Assembly: GCF_041949975.1 (NCBI RefSeq)
Contig: NZ_JBHFQG010000032.1
Span: forward strand, 1 to 43,241
Reading direction: 5' to 3'
Origin: Alteribacillus sp041949975
GTDB taxonomy: Bacteria; Bacillota; Bacilli; Bacillales; Marinococcaceae
Length of the DNA: 43,241 nt
The translations under genes were made by a program, and so were the position numbers. The notes beneath the pieces were generated by a model. That model saw only the letters and a program-made list of their open reading frames with translations. It was not told the DNA's origin and did no database searches. This document shows, piece by piece, positions 17,311-25,533 of this stretch (its first letter is position 1; every line of letters starts with the position of its first letter).

Positions 17311-18921
17311 TTAACCTCCAATGCTTACTGTTTTCGTTCTTTTTTCAAGAAACGCATCTAAGATGTTCATTTTGTCTGGGTTGAATAAAAAGGCTTCCAT
17401 GGTTTTTAGGTTGGCTGATATAGAAGGTTTAAAGGCCATATGGTCTAGCACGTCCCGTTCTAGATCAATGCCTGGAGCCACTTCGATAATCTCTAATCCT
17501 TTTTCCGTTAATTCAAATACCGCACGCTCTGTTATATACAGAATATTCTGTTTTTTATTTTGGGAAAATGCTCCGCTAAACGTAATTTGATGAAGTTGGT
17601 CCACAAATTTGTGGTATTTTCCTTCCTGAACAATGTTTAAAGAATGGTCTGTGATATCTGCCTGCAGCCCGCCAGCAGAAAAGGTAAAACAAAAGACAAC
17701 CTTTTTCGCATTTTGGGTAATATCGATAAAACCTCCGCAGCCAGTGGTCATTTTGCCAAATTTACTTACATTTACACTTCCATTTTGATCAACTTCAGCA
17801 CCTCCCATGAAGGTGACATCGACACCTCGACCATTATAATAATCAAATTGATAGGGATGTTCGATGATCGCTTCTGGATTTCTTGCTGCTCCAAAATCTG
17901 TTCCTCCAAGAGGGATACCGCCAATAGCTCCCGATTCAATCGTTAAATGAATATGATCAAGGAGCCCTTCTTCACTACAAACGGGTCCAACTGTGTCCCC
18001 AGGGATCCCCGTGCCTAAATTGACAATGGCATCAGGGAAAAGCTCCAATGCAGCTCTTCTGCCGATGACCTTACGAACACTTAATTCTTTCTCCTTCATC
18101 CGTTCATCTGGTGCCTTCATCGCACCTGTAATCATAGGATTAAAGACAGCACTTGAGATCTGTTTATGATTATCTATACTGTTTTCTGTGACAACTATAT
18201 AATCGACGCACGTTCCAGGGATGACTACATCTCGTGCTGGCAGGGATCCTCGTTTGACAACCTGTTTCACTTGCACAATCACTTTTCCATTAAAACGCTT
18301 TGCCGCCTGTGCCACAGATAACGCTTCTAATTTTAATGCCTCTTCCTCCATCGTAATGTTTCCATATTCATCAGCGGTCGTACCCCTTAGGATACAAACA
18401 TCAATAGGTACCTGGTTGTAAAAAAGGTATTCTTCTCCTTTAATATGAAGGAGTTCGACAAGACTATCCTTTTCTTTCGCTCTTTCATTCACTCGGCCTC
18501 CCTCTATTCGAGGGTCTAAAAACGTTCCAATTCCCGCTTTGGAATACGTACCTGGTTTCCCACCTGCCATATCACGGAATAAGTGAGTCAATTGCCCCTG
18601 TGATAAGCAATGTGCTTCCACTTTATTCTCTGAAATGACAGATGCCCAGGTGGGGGCAAGCCCCCAGTGGGAACCAATAATTTTATCAACCAATCCTTCA
18701 TGAGCCAAATGCTCAATTCCATTTTTTCGGTCACTGTGGCCTGCTGCGTGGAGAAGGGTCAACCCGGATGGGTGTCCCTCGTTTAAATAACTTCGTTCGA
18801 TTTCCTGCAGTATATCTTCACAGGCACCCATCATTGAAAATCCACACACCGCTAATGTACTGTTAGCCTGTATCAGCTCTGTCACTTCAGAAACGTCTAC
18901 CTTTTTATCATGTTTTTGCAT
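17311..18921 (-). CDS. acyl-CoA:acetate/3-ketoacid CoA transferase (YdiF type)
   Basis: This fused alpha-beta family I CoA transferase moves CoA from acetyl-CoA or another donor to a carboxylic acid, probably activating the acid brought in by the TRAP transporter. The catalytic glutamate lies in the signature TIESGAIGGIPLGG in the C-terminal half; the N-terminal half has the family CGFSMMGACEDILQ and GGKPGTYSKAGIGTFLDPR segments. The ATG at 18921 follows GAGGG by seven bases; an ATG at 18942 overlapping the previous stop (ATGA) would add seven residues and is possible by coupling. At 536 residues it has the usual length. Substrates of family members include acetoacetate, butyrate and propionate, so the exact acid is open. 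Confidence 0.88.
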   Translation of the reverse strand: MQKHDKKVDVSEVTELIQANSTLAVCGFSMMGACEDILQEIERSYLNEGHPSGLTLLHAAGHSDRKNGIEHLAHEGLVDKIIGSHWGLAPTWASVISENKVEAHCLSQGQLTHLFRDMAGGKPGTYSKAGIGTFLDPRIEGGRVNERAKEKDSLVELLHIKGEEYLFYNQVPIDVCILRGTTADEYGNITMEEEALKLEALSVAQAAKRFNGKVIVQVKQVVKRGSLPARDVVIPGTCVDYIVVTENSIDNHKQISSAVFNPMITGAMKAPDERMKEKELSVRKVIGRRAALELFPDAIVNLGTGIPGDTVGPVCSEEGLLDHIHLTIESGAIGGIPLGGTDFGAARNPEAIIEHPYQFDYYNGRGVDVTFMGGAEVDQNGSVNVSKFGKMTTGCGGFIDITQNAKKVVFCFTFSAGGLQADITDHSLNIVQEGKYHKFVDQLHQITFSGAFSQNKKQNILYITERAVFELTEKGLEIIEVAPGIDLERDVLDHMAFKPSISANLKTMEAFLFNPDKMNILDAFLEKRTKTVSIGG

Positions 18922-18938
18922 TGTCAGACCCTCATTTA

Positions 18939-19817
18939 TCATATTGCTGCCTGTATTTGTTTTCCGTTTTTTTCGTAGTAATAAAACCCTTTACCTGTCT
19001 TTACGCCATAATTTCCGCTTTCTACCATCTTCTTAAGGAGGGGACAAGGGCGATATTTCGAATCATTGAAACCTTCGTACAAGCCTTCCATTGTGGCAAG
19101 GAGTACATCAAGACCAACAAAGTCAGCTAGTGTCACTGGTCCCATCCGGTGATTCGCGCCAAGCTGCATGGCTCTGTCCACATCCTCAGGGTCAGCCCCT
19201 TCCATCACGCAATATATGGCTTCGTTCACCATTGGAATCAATAGCCGGTTCACCAAAAAGCCAGGATAATCATTGCACTTCACCGGCTGTTTATTGATGT
19301 CTTCCGCAAATGCCTGCATCTGCTCCGCCGTTTCTTCGGATGTAATGATAGACGGTGTGATTTCTACTAGTTTCATAAGCTGCACAGGATAAAAATAATG
19401 AAAGCCTATCACTTGTTCTGGTCTCTTGGTTGCTGCACCGATGGCTGCAACAGAAAGACCGGATGTATTGGTCGCAAGAATAGCTGATTCTTTTGCGACT
19501 GTATCAAGCTCTCGAAATACTAATTTTTTGATTTCTAATTGCTCTGGCACGGCTTCAATGACTAGATCAGCCTGCTTAATATAATCTAAACCTACTTTTG
19601 CTTCTAAACACTGCATGACTTCTTCTGCTTCCACGTTGGTTTTTCGGTCTTTTTCAATATCTCTTTGCAATCGTTTTTGGATTGCGGCCATACTTTTTTC
19701 AGCTAATTCCTCTGATGTTTCTATGATGGTTACATTTTTGCCTGCTTCCGCTGCATTTTGGGCGATGCCCCTGCCCATTAAGCCGCCGCCTATAACGGCT
19801 ACTTGTTGAATAGACAT
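18939..19817 (-). CDS. 3-hydroxyacyl-CoA (3-hydroxybutyryl-CoA) dehydrogenase
   Basis: This enzyme oxidises a 3-hydroxyacyl-CoA to the 3-ketoacyl-CoA with NAD. The 292-residue protein has the Rossmann motif AVIGGGLMGRGIAQ (G10, G12, G15), the family segment ATNTSGLSVAAIGAATKRPEQVIGFHYFYP with the catalytic histidine, and the C-terminal helical domain with GPVTLADFVGLDVLL and GVKTGKGFYYY. The length matches the single-domain 3-hydroxybutyryl-CoA dehydrogenase of Bacillus and Clostridium. In the operon it lies between the SDR gene and the CoA transferase. With the SDR gene there are two possible enzymes for the same oxidation step, perhaps with different stereochemistry or cofactor. Confidence 0.9.
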   Translation of the reverse strand: MSIQQVAVIGGGLMGRGIAQNAAEAGKNVTIIETSEELAEKSMAAIQKRLQRDIEKDRKTNVEAEEVMQCLEAKVGLDYIKQADLVIEAVPEQLEIKKLVFRELDTVAKESAILATNTSGLSVAAIGAATKRPEQVIGFHYFYPVQLMKLVEITPSIITSEETAEQMQAFAEDINKQPVKCNDYPGFLVNRLLIPMVNEAIYCVMEGADPEDVDRAMQLGANHRMGPVTLADFVGLDVLLATMEGLYEGFNDSKYRPCPLLKKMVESGNYGVKTGKGFYYYEKNGKQIQAAI

Positions 19818-19834
19818 GCTCTCACCTCCGAAAG

Positions 19835-20575
19835 TTATAACACCATTCCTCCGCCTACATTGATCACTTCTCCAGTAATATAGTTTGCTTGGTCTGATGA
19901 TAAAAAGGAAATACAGTTTGCGACATCTTCCGGGCTGCCGGCTCTTCCCATTGGAATTTTACTAATCATAAGATCCCATACGTTATCTGGTACGCCTCTA
20001 GTCATGTCGGTATCAATAAACCCTGGACAAATCGCATTAACCGTCACATTTCTTCTACCTAACTCTCTTGCCGCCGTTTTCGTTAGACCTACTACACCCG
20101 CTTTTGCTGCTGCATAGTTGGCTTGTCCTACATTACCAAGCCAGCTCGCTGACGAAATATTCACAATTCTTCCCTCTTGCCTGTCTCTCATATGAACGAC
20201 GGCTGGATGCATCATATGAAAGACTCCATTTATGTTCACGTCCATCACCTGCTGCCAGTCCTGTTCTGACATTTTGTGAAGTAAATTGTCTCTATTAATA
20301 CCAGCGTTATTAACAAGAATATCAAGCTTCCCATGCTGTGAAATCGTATCTGCTACGATACGTTCTGCCTGCTCTTTATCCGCTACATTACATACATTGG
20401 CCTCAGCAGTGCCCCCCTTTTCTTTAATGTGATTTACCGTTTGGTTTGCGGTCGTTTCATCCACATCACTTACTATTACATGGGCTCCTAAGGAGGCTAA
20501 TTTTTCTGCAATTCCTTTTCCCATTCCTCTTCCTGCTCCTGTTACAATCGCTATTTTATGAGTAAGATCAATCAT
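19835..20575 (-). CDS. short-chain dehydrogenase/reductase (FabG/PhaB-like)
   Basis: This is a classical SDR interconverting 3-oxoacyl and 3-hydroxyacyl thioesters. It has 246 residues with the cofactor motif TGAGRGMG (12-19), NNAG (89-92), catalytic S141/S142, Y154 and K158 (NYAAAKAG), and the C-terminal GEVINVGGGMVL typical of FabG and acetoacetyl-CoA reductase. Because it is in an operon with a thiolase, a CoA transferase and a hydroxyacyl-CoA dehydrogenase, and not with fatty-acid synthesis genes, a catabolic (R)-3-hydroxyacyl-CoA dehydrogenase or PhaB-like role is more likely than membrane lipid synthesis. The gap to the thiolase is 15 bases. Confidence 0.88.
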   Translation of the reverse strand: MIDLTHKIAIVTGAGRGMGKGIAEKLASLGAHVIVSDVDETTANQTVNHIKEKGGTAEANVCNVADKEQAERIVADTISQHGKLDILVNNAGINRDNLLHKMSEQDWQQVMDVNINGVFHMMHPAVVHMRDRQEGRIVNISSASWLGNVGQANYAAAKAGVVGLTKTAARELGRRNVTVNAICPGFIDTDMTRGVPDNVWDLMISKIPMGRAGSPEDVANCISFLSSDQANYITGEVINVGGGMVL

Positions 20576-20590
20576 TGCAAAACCTCTCCT

Positions 20591-21772
20591 TTATTCACAT
20601 ATCTCAAATAATGTAGCAATTCCCTGGCCTCCACCGATACACATCGTGGATATGCCCCGCTTTTGACCCCTGCGCTGCAGCTCATGAAGAAGCTTGACTG
20701 TTACGATTGAACCTGTGGCTCCAATGGGATGTCCTAGAGCGATCGCTCCGCCGTTAACGTTCACTTTCTCCATATTTATATCAAGATCACGAATAACCGC
20801 TACCGCCTGAGCAGCAAATGCCTCGTTCAGCTCCATTAAATCCACTTGATTAAGTTCCACTCCTGAGACCTTGACTAATTTTTCTACTGCTGGTGTTGGG
20901 GCATAACCCATAACTTCTGGATCCACGCCTGCCACTGCCTGTTCCTTTATGACGGCCAGCGGTTTCACTTGCAATTCTTCTGCTTTTTCTCTAGACATTA
21001 CCACAAGAGCCGCTGCCCCGATGTTGATGCCCGATGAGTTGGCTGGTGTGACGGTTCCATTTTCCTTAAATACCGGCTTCATTTTGCTTAGTTTTTCCAC
21101 CGTTACTCCTTTACGCGGATGCTCGTCCACCTCAAAGGTGTCAACATTTCCTTTCTTATCTTTCAGCTCGATGGGTACAATCTGTTCGTCAAAGCAGCCA
21201 TTTTCTATGGCTTCGATGGCGTTCTGCTGACTTCGAACAGCAAATTCGTCCTGTTCTTCTCTGGAAATGTTATAGCGCTCCGCTACATTTTCTGCTGTTA
21301 CCCCCATGTGATATTGGCCAAAAGGATCGGTGAGAGCTGTTATGAGTCCGTCCTCTAATTGGGCGTGTCCCATTCTGTAGCCGTAGCGGCCTTTTCTAAC
21401 GTAATACGGAAGCAAGTCCATATTCTCAGTTCCACCTGCAACCACCACATCTGCGTTTCCAGTTTGGATTTGCTGGGCAGCACTGTTGATGGCCTGCAAA
21501 CCAGAACCACAGAGACGGTTCACCGTATAGGCAGTGGAAGAAGAGGGAAGCCCAGCTCGCAGAGCACACATTCTGGCTATAAATGCGTTTTCTGCTACCT
21601 GCCCAACACACCCCATCACAACTTCATCAATCGTGTTTTTATCTATTCCAGCTTTTCCAACAGCGGAATTGATTGCGGCTGCCCCAAGATCTGCAGGATG
21701 CACATCTTTAATAGCTCCCCCCATTGTTCCTACCGCCGTACGTGAAGCGCTTACAATTACAACCTCTTTCAT
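20591..21772 (-). CDS. acetyl-CoA C-acetyltransferase (thiolase)
   Basis: This thiolase splits a 3-ketoacyl-CoA with CoA, giving acetyl-CoA, and could also run in the condensing direction. The 393-residue protein has the nucleophile C88 in VNRLCGSGLQAI, the motif NEAFAAQAVAV, the catalytic H348 in ALGHPIGATGS and C378 in CIGGGQG. Length and motifs match degradative acetoacetyl-CoA thiolases. The ATG follows AAAGGTGG. It is the first enzyme gene after lacI (18-base gap) in the leftward operon and would complete the breakdown of the acid activated by the CoA transferase. Confidence 0.93.
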   Translation of the reverse strand: MKEVVIVSASRTAVGTMGGAIKDVHPADLGAAAINSAVGKAGIDKNTIDEVVMGCVGQVAENAFIARMCALRAGLPSSSTAYTVNRLCGSGLQAINSAAQQIQTGNADVVVAGGTENMDLLPYYVRKGRYGYRMGHAQLEDGLITALTDPFGQYHMGVTAENVAERYNISREEQDEFAVRSQQNAIEAIENGCFDEQIVPIELKDKKGNVDTFEVDEHPRKGVTVEKLSKMKPVFKENGTVTPANSSGINIGAAALVVMSREKAEELQVKPLAVIKEQAVAGVDPEVMGYAPTPAVEKLVKVSGVELNQVDLMELNEAFAAQAVAVIRDLDINMEKVNVNGGAIALGHPIGATGSIVTVKLLHELQRRGQKRGISTMCIGGGQGIATLFEICE

Positions 21773-21790
21773 GTGAAAACCACCTTTTTA

Positions 21791-22789
21791 TTATTTTTCA
21801 GCCGTGCTTTCTCGAATAACGAGAGATGGCTCTATTGAAATTTGCTGCGGCTTGAATTCTTTAGGTTGTTCAATATTTTCATGTAATAACTCAAATCCTT
21901 GTGCTCCCATTCTCTCTCCATGAACGTCGACCGTTGTCAGTGGAATTCTAAAATCTTCTGAAAATGGCACATTGTCAGAACCTATCACCGAAAGCTCTTT
22001 AGGGATTGAAATGTTAAGGTCGATACATGCCTTTACAACGCCATACGCCATCGTATCACTTGCTGCAAATACGGCCGTTGGCGGATTCTTTTCAGTCAGC
22101 AGTTGTTTTGCTTTCTCATATGCTAATTCAAAATCATAGCTGGCATCGATGTTGAATCGGTCCTCAAGTTCGATCCCATGTTTTTCTAATGTACGGCGAA
22201 AGCCGATTTGTCTTTCGATACTGTTTTGTCTTTGACCGCCAAAAAATGCGATTTTGTGATGCCCTAAAGAAATTAAATGTTCGGTGGCGATGTTTCCCAC
22301 CTTAAAAGAATCCACACTTACTTTATTGTGACTAAATTCAGCAGGAGCTCTGTTAATAAGAACAAAAGGAATGTCAGCTTTTTCTACAAGCTTTAGAATT
22401 TTTGAATCCTCACTGTCAATCGTAGAAAGGATCAAGCCGTCTACATTTAAATCAATCATAGACTGCAGCAATTTCGCTTCCTTGTCTTCGTTATCACCCG
22501 TTGTGCTGAGGATTAAATTATAGCCATCTTTATAAGAAAGCTCTTCTACTTGTTTTAGCATGTTTGGATAAAATGGATTTGTCAGCTCTGTTACAGTCAC
22601 TCCAATCAGTTTTGTTTTTTTTCCTTTCAATCCTTGAGCGAACCGGTTTGGACGATAATTCAGTTCGATAATAGCTTGTTCAATTCTGTTTTTGAGTTCT
22701 TCACTTACAAACTTATTATCATTAATGACTGCTGAAACGGTTGCCACCGATACGTTCGCTTTCTTTGCCACTTCCTTCATACTACTCAA
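21791..22789 (-). CDS. LacI-family transcriptional regulator
   Basis: This 332-residue LacI/GalR-type repressor heads the operon and probably controls it, including itself. It has the N-terminal helix-turn-helix MKEVAKKANVSVATVSAVIND, the hinge helix region NYRPNRFAQGL and a periplasmic-binding-like effector domain (KLIGVTVTELTNPFYPNML onward). The start is taken as the TTG at 22789, eight bases after GGAGG; a GTG at 22798 overlaps that site and an internal ATG at 22780 would also keep the HTH. A perfect palindrome about 80 bases upstream with the CG-centred pattern of LacI operators is the likely binding site. The effector is not known; the substrate or its CoA ester is the natural guess. 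Confidence 0.9.
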   Translation of the reverse strand: MSSMKEVAKKANVSVATVSAVINDNKFVSEELKNRIEQAIIELNYRPNRFAQGLKGKKTKLIGVTVTELTNPFYPNMLKQVEELSYKDGYNLILSTTGDNEDKEAKLLQSMIDLNVDGLILSTIDSEDSKILKLVEKADIPFVLINRAPAEFSHNKVSVDSFKVGNIATEHLISLGHHKIAFFGGQRQNSIERQIGFRRTLEKHGIELEDRFNIDASYDFELAYEKAKQLLTEKNPPTAVFAASDTMAYGVVKACIDLNISIPKELSVIGSDNVPFSEDFRIPLTTVDVHGERMGAQGFELLHENIEQPKEFKPQQISIEPSLVIRESTAEK

Positions 22790-22869
22790 CGTAACCACCT
22801 CCGCAATATTCGCTGCTTTCTTAGTATAAGTATTCTGTCAACTTGATGAAAGAGGTGGATGAAAATAAT

Positions 22870-22897
22870 AGTTAAACGTTTAGCTAAACGTTTAACT
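22870..22897. promoter_or_regulatory. double LacI-type operator
   Basis: This is a perfect 28-base palindrome made of two copies of TAAACGTTTA (22873-22882 and 22885-22894), each itself palindromic around CG, with centres 12 bases apart. LacI-family repressors use CG-centred operators of this kind. A minus-strand -10-like TATTAT (22870-22865) abuts the left end, so binding could repress the lacI-thiolase operon. A weaker plus-strand -10 on the right side could serve the permease. Confidence 0.75.
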
Positions 22898-23118
22898 AGA
22901 TTGTATAGAATAAATTTTATTTTGTCTACCCTTATTTTCAGTAAATTTTAATTTTTTTGTTATTTAACTTTCACTCGTGAAATTCCCTAATATTTACAAA
23001 ATATTACTAATAGAAATGGGAGTAAGGTTTTGTATGTTGACCATACTGTCGTATGTTTCATTTCAACTTGTGGTCGTTCCAATTTTTCCTCACACAACCT
23101 TTCATAGGTTTTTCGTGA

Positions 23119-23155
23119 TAAACTGTACAAGGATGATAGAAAACAAAGGGAGGGG
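23119..23155 (+). promoter_or_regulatory. candidate promoter and RBS of the NCS2 permease
   Basis: An extended -10 (TG at 23116-23117, TAAACT at 23119-23124) lies about 30 bases before a strong AAAGGGAGGGG box (23147-23157 region) that precedes the GTG start at 23162. A small inverted repeat AACCT-N5-AGGTT lies just upstream. The rest of 22900-23110 is AT-rich without other features. Confidence 0.35.
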
Positions 23156-23161
23156 ATTCTT

Positions 23162-24463
23162 GTGAAGGTTATTCTGTCTTCTTTGCAGTGGGTCGCCTTC
23201 ATTTTAGCGGGGACGGTTATTGTTCCGATTGTGATCGGAGAGGCATTCGGTATGTCTTCTCTTGAGATATCCTCATTCTTGCAGCGGACGCTATTCGTTT
23301 TAGGAATCGCCGGTTTATTGCAAGTGCTTTTTGGCCACCGTCTTCCTCTAATGGAAGGTCCGGCGGGATTATGGTGGGGCATTTTTATTGTCTACGCCGG
23401 CCTCGTATCTTCTGGCGGCCTTTCGGGGGAAAGCGCGCTTCGTCAGCTCGAAGCGGGGATGCTGATCAGTGGTGCGCTTTTTCTGATAGCTGGTGTTTTT
23501 CGATGGATTGATGCTATCAAACAATTATTCACTCCGCTCGTTACGGGTACATATTTGATTCTTCTTGTTTCTCAATTGAGCGGATCTTTTATTCAAGGTA
23601 TTTTAGGGATCGGCTATTTTACAGACAGAGTGGATCCTCGAGTCGCTTGGCCTGCGATTGGCATTTTACTCTTTACGATTTTATTGTCCAAGTCAAGCGT
23701 TCCTTTTATTCGTAGTTATTCCATTTTAATTAGTTTACTTACCGGCTGGATTGTCTTCTATTTGCTTAATCTTACGAAGACTCCTCCCGCGCCGGCAGCT
23801 ATGTTTTCTCTGCCGGAGCCGCTGGCTTTTGGGCCGCCCGAACTATCAAGCGGCATGATTCTGACTGCTTTAATGACAGCAATGCTTTTGTTAACGAATA
23901 TGATCGCAAGCATGAAAGTGGTCGGAAATGTTATTGAAGCCCAGACTAAAACAAGAGAAAACCCCGATTACAACCGGGCAGGCATTATTACAGGCGTGAA
24001 TCAGGGGTTGAGCGGAATCTTTGCCGCCGTTGGCAATGTTCCGATATCAGCCACGGCTGGATTTTTGCTGACGACAAAAACGGTGGAGCGCCTTCCTTTT
24101 ATCATCGGAAGTCTCATTGTTATCATTCTCAGCTTTTTTCCCGTGTTTACGTCTTTTGCGGCCAATATCCCTGCCCCGGTTGGCTATGCGGTTATTTTTA
24201 TTACGATTGCAAGCCTCGCCTCCCTCGGAGTGCGTGAATATTATTCGTTGAAAATGACAGAACAGGAGCTTTTCATTATCTCGCTTTCTCTCATGATCGG
24301 ATTTGGAAGTTTATTTGTTCCTGGGGAAACACTCACACATTTGCCGAGCATAGTCATGTCGCTTGCGAACAACGGACTCATTCTCGGTACACTCACTTGT
24401 CTTATCCTTGAACAGCTTTATCGAGGCTTAGATAGAAGAAAGCAGCGCAAGAATTCTACATAA
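23162..24463 (+). CDS. NCS2-family purine/pyrimidine permease (YwdJ-like)
   Basis: This is a membrane permease of the nucleobase-cation symporter 2 family (uracil/xanthine/urate). The 433-residue protein has about 12-14 hydrophobic segments, an early QWVAFILAGTVIVPIVIGEAFG that matches the conserved first helix, GHRLPLMEGPAGLWW in the third-helix substrate region, and the family signature segment around NQGLSGIFAAVGNVPISATAG. The GTG start is fixed by a strong ribosome binding site. It is the only large plus-strand gene in the metabolic part and is more GC-rich than its surroundings. It resembles the less-studied YwdJ branch more than PbuX or PyrP, so the substrate is open; a link to the neighbouring aromatic genes is not shown. 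Confidence 0.85.
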   Translation: MKVILSSLQWVAFILAGTVIVPIVIGEAFGMSSLEISSFLQRTLFVLGIAGLLQVLFGHRLPLMEGPAGLWWGIFIVYAGLVSSGGLSGESALRQLEAGMLISGALFLIAGVFRWIDAIKQLFTPLVTGTYLILLVSQLSGSFIQGILGIGYFTDRVDPRVAWPAIGILLFTILLSKSSVPFIRSYSILISLLTGWIVFYLLNLTKTPPAPAAMFSLPEPLAFGPPELSSGMILTALMTAMLLLTNMIASMKVVGNVIEAQTKTRENPDYNRAGIITGVNQGLSGIFAAVGNVPISATAGFLLTTKTVERLPFIIGSLIVIILSFFPVFTSFAANIPAPVGYAVIFITIASLASLGVREYYSLKMTEQELFIISLSLMIGFGSLFVPGETLTHLPSIVMSLANNGLILGTLTCLILEQLYRGLDRRKQRKNST

Positions 24464-24881
24464 GGAACGGGGCCGAAAAAATACGAGAATCTGTTGTGAT
24501 CTCCTGTGCCGATCCGCTTTCTTCCCACTGTAAGCGGAACGTTTCCATAATGGGCGTATCATGCACAGAAAATATATGCGTCTCTTTCTATCTGGTGTTA
24601 ACATGCTCATGTCATGCCCAGCTTGGGATGGATAAAAAGTCTCCTGCTTCCCACACGAACTTTTGGCCGTTGATAACACTATACCCAGAGCCTTCGTGAA
24701 TATAAAGAATCGATTTGTTCGTGTGACGGTGGGCCTGACAGTGAAAGCCTTTTGGCAGTCGTTGTACCCAGGGGGCAATATTCACGTTCGCAGGCTGGCC
24801 GGTGGATGGATTCATAAATACGGCCGTATACCCGTCGGCCGGATCTTCCCTTCCTAATTTTGGTATATTTAATTTTGGCAA
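24456..24881 (-). pseudogene. cupin-domain (gentisate dioxygenase-like) pseudogene
   Basis: The minus-strand frame from 24881 encodes a cupin with HRHTNKSILYIHEGSGY and WEAGDFLSIPSWA, then hits TGA where the family has W before HEHVN. The same frame continues as HEHVNTR, hits TAG, and goes on as KETHIFSVHDTPIMETFRLQWEE to a final TAG at 24456. So the homologous reading continues through two nonsense codons in one frame, without a frameshift. The start would be TTG with no ribosome binding site, and a stop lies two codons upstream, so the N-terminus is also lost. The motifs resemble the C-terminal cupin of gentisate 1,2-dioxygenase-like proteins. It overlaps the 3' end of the permease gene by eight bases. 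Confidence 0.8.
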
Positions 24882-25072
24882 TTTTTAAACTTTTTTCAAT
24901 TTTGTGATAAGAATTCTGCTATGAAAATCCATAAAATTTACAAATGTCTTAATCTAAAAGTAGTTCGCCGTACAAATTTTCATATTAAAAACCTAGCTCC
25001 TTTTTGAAACGAATAAAATTATTCTATTACTCAAAGATAAATTAGATGTTAATTATGAAAAGGAGATATTTT

Positions 25073-25156
25073 ATGCCCTCAGACACTCAATTTTTAATAC
25101 TAGCTATTCTATCTATCTCTGAACTAATTACTACAACCATTTTTAGTTTGTCATGA
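25073..25156 (+). CDS. 27-residue hydrophobic peptide with strong RBS
   Basis: A perfect AAAAGGAG (25058-25065) lies seven bases before an ATG opening a 27-codon frame: MPSDTQFLILAILSISELI followed by TTTIFSLS and TGA. The body is one predicted membrane helix. Size and character resemble small type I toxin or holin-like peptides of Firmicutes, but there is no clear family match and no antisense RNA promoter was identified. It lies in a decayed zone just before an IS3 remnant and could also be a truncated gene start. Confidence 0.4.
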   Translation: MPSDTQFLILAILSISELITTTIFSLS

Positions 25157-25174
25157 GTTAGGTCTGCTATGCTC

Positions 25175-25381
25175 ATAAAAAACCGTCGCTGAAGCCACCT
25201 TTAAGACCATCAAAACAGAGTTCATCCACAGCCGCAGCTTCCCTAACCAATGAACTTGATCGCGAACTTTTTGATTACGTTCATTGGTTCAACAACATTC
25301 GCATTCATGGATCACTAGAATACTTAACTCCTGCTGAATATGAACGTTTATAAATCTGTCCAGTTTAGTGTTGACATACCA
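25175..25381 (+). mobile_element. IS3-family insertion sequence remnant (3' end)
   Basis: The plus strand encodes the last part of an IS3-family OrfB transposase in two frames: KTVAEATFKTIKTEFIHSRS (from about 25177) and, after a one-base shift near 25250, ELDRELFDYVHWFNNIRIHG continuing to a stop at 25351. After the stop, TGTCCAGTTTAGTGTTGACA (from 25357) looks like the terminal inverted repeat. The catalytic part of the transposase, OrfA and the left end are missing, so the element is dead. The 24882-25533 gap otherwise contains the small ORF above and AT-rich DNA. Confidence 0.8.
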
Positions 25382-25443
25382 TTTTATTCCCTCAAGATTA
25401 TTAAATTGCTCCCCAACTTTCATAAAATTAACCACTGTTCGTC

Positions 25444-25493
25444 CCCTAAAAACAAGCCTCTCAAAAGTTCACTGAACTTTTGAGAGGCTTGTT
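25444..25493 (-). terminator. terminator of the alcohol/aldehyde dehydrogenase operon
   Basis: A perfect 21-bp inverted repeat with a one-base centre (25451-25471 and 25473-25493) lies 40 bases after the aldehyde dehydrogenase stop. On the minus strand it runs into GTTTTTAGGGG, giving the U-tract. Confidence 0.85.
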
Positions 25494-25533
25494 AGATTTA
25501 TTAGGGAAGTGACTTGGATGCAGCTGATGCGTA

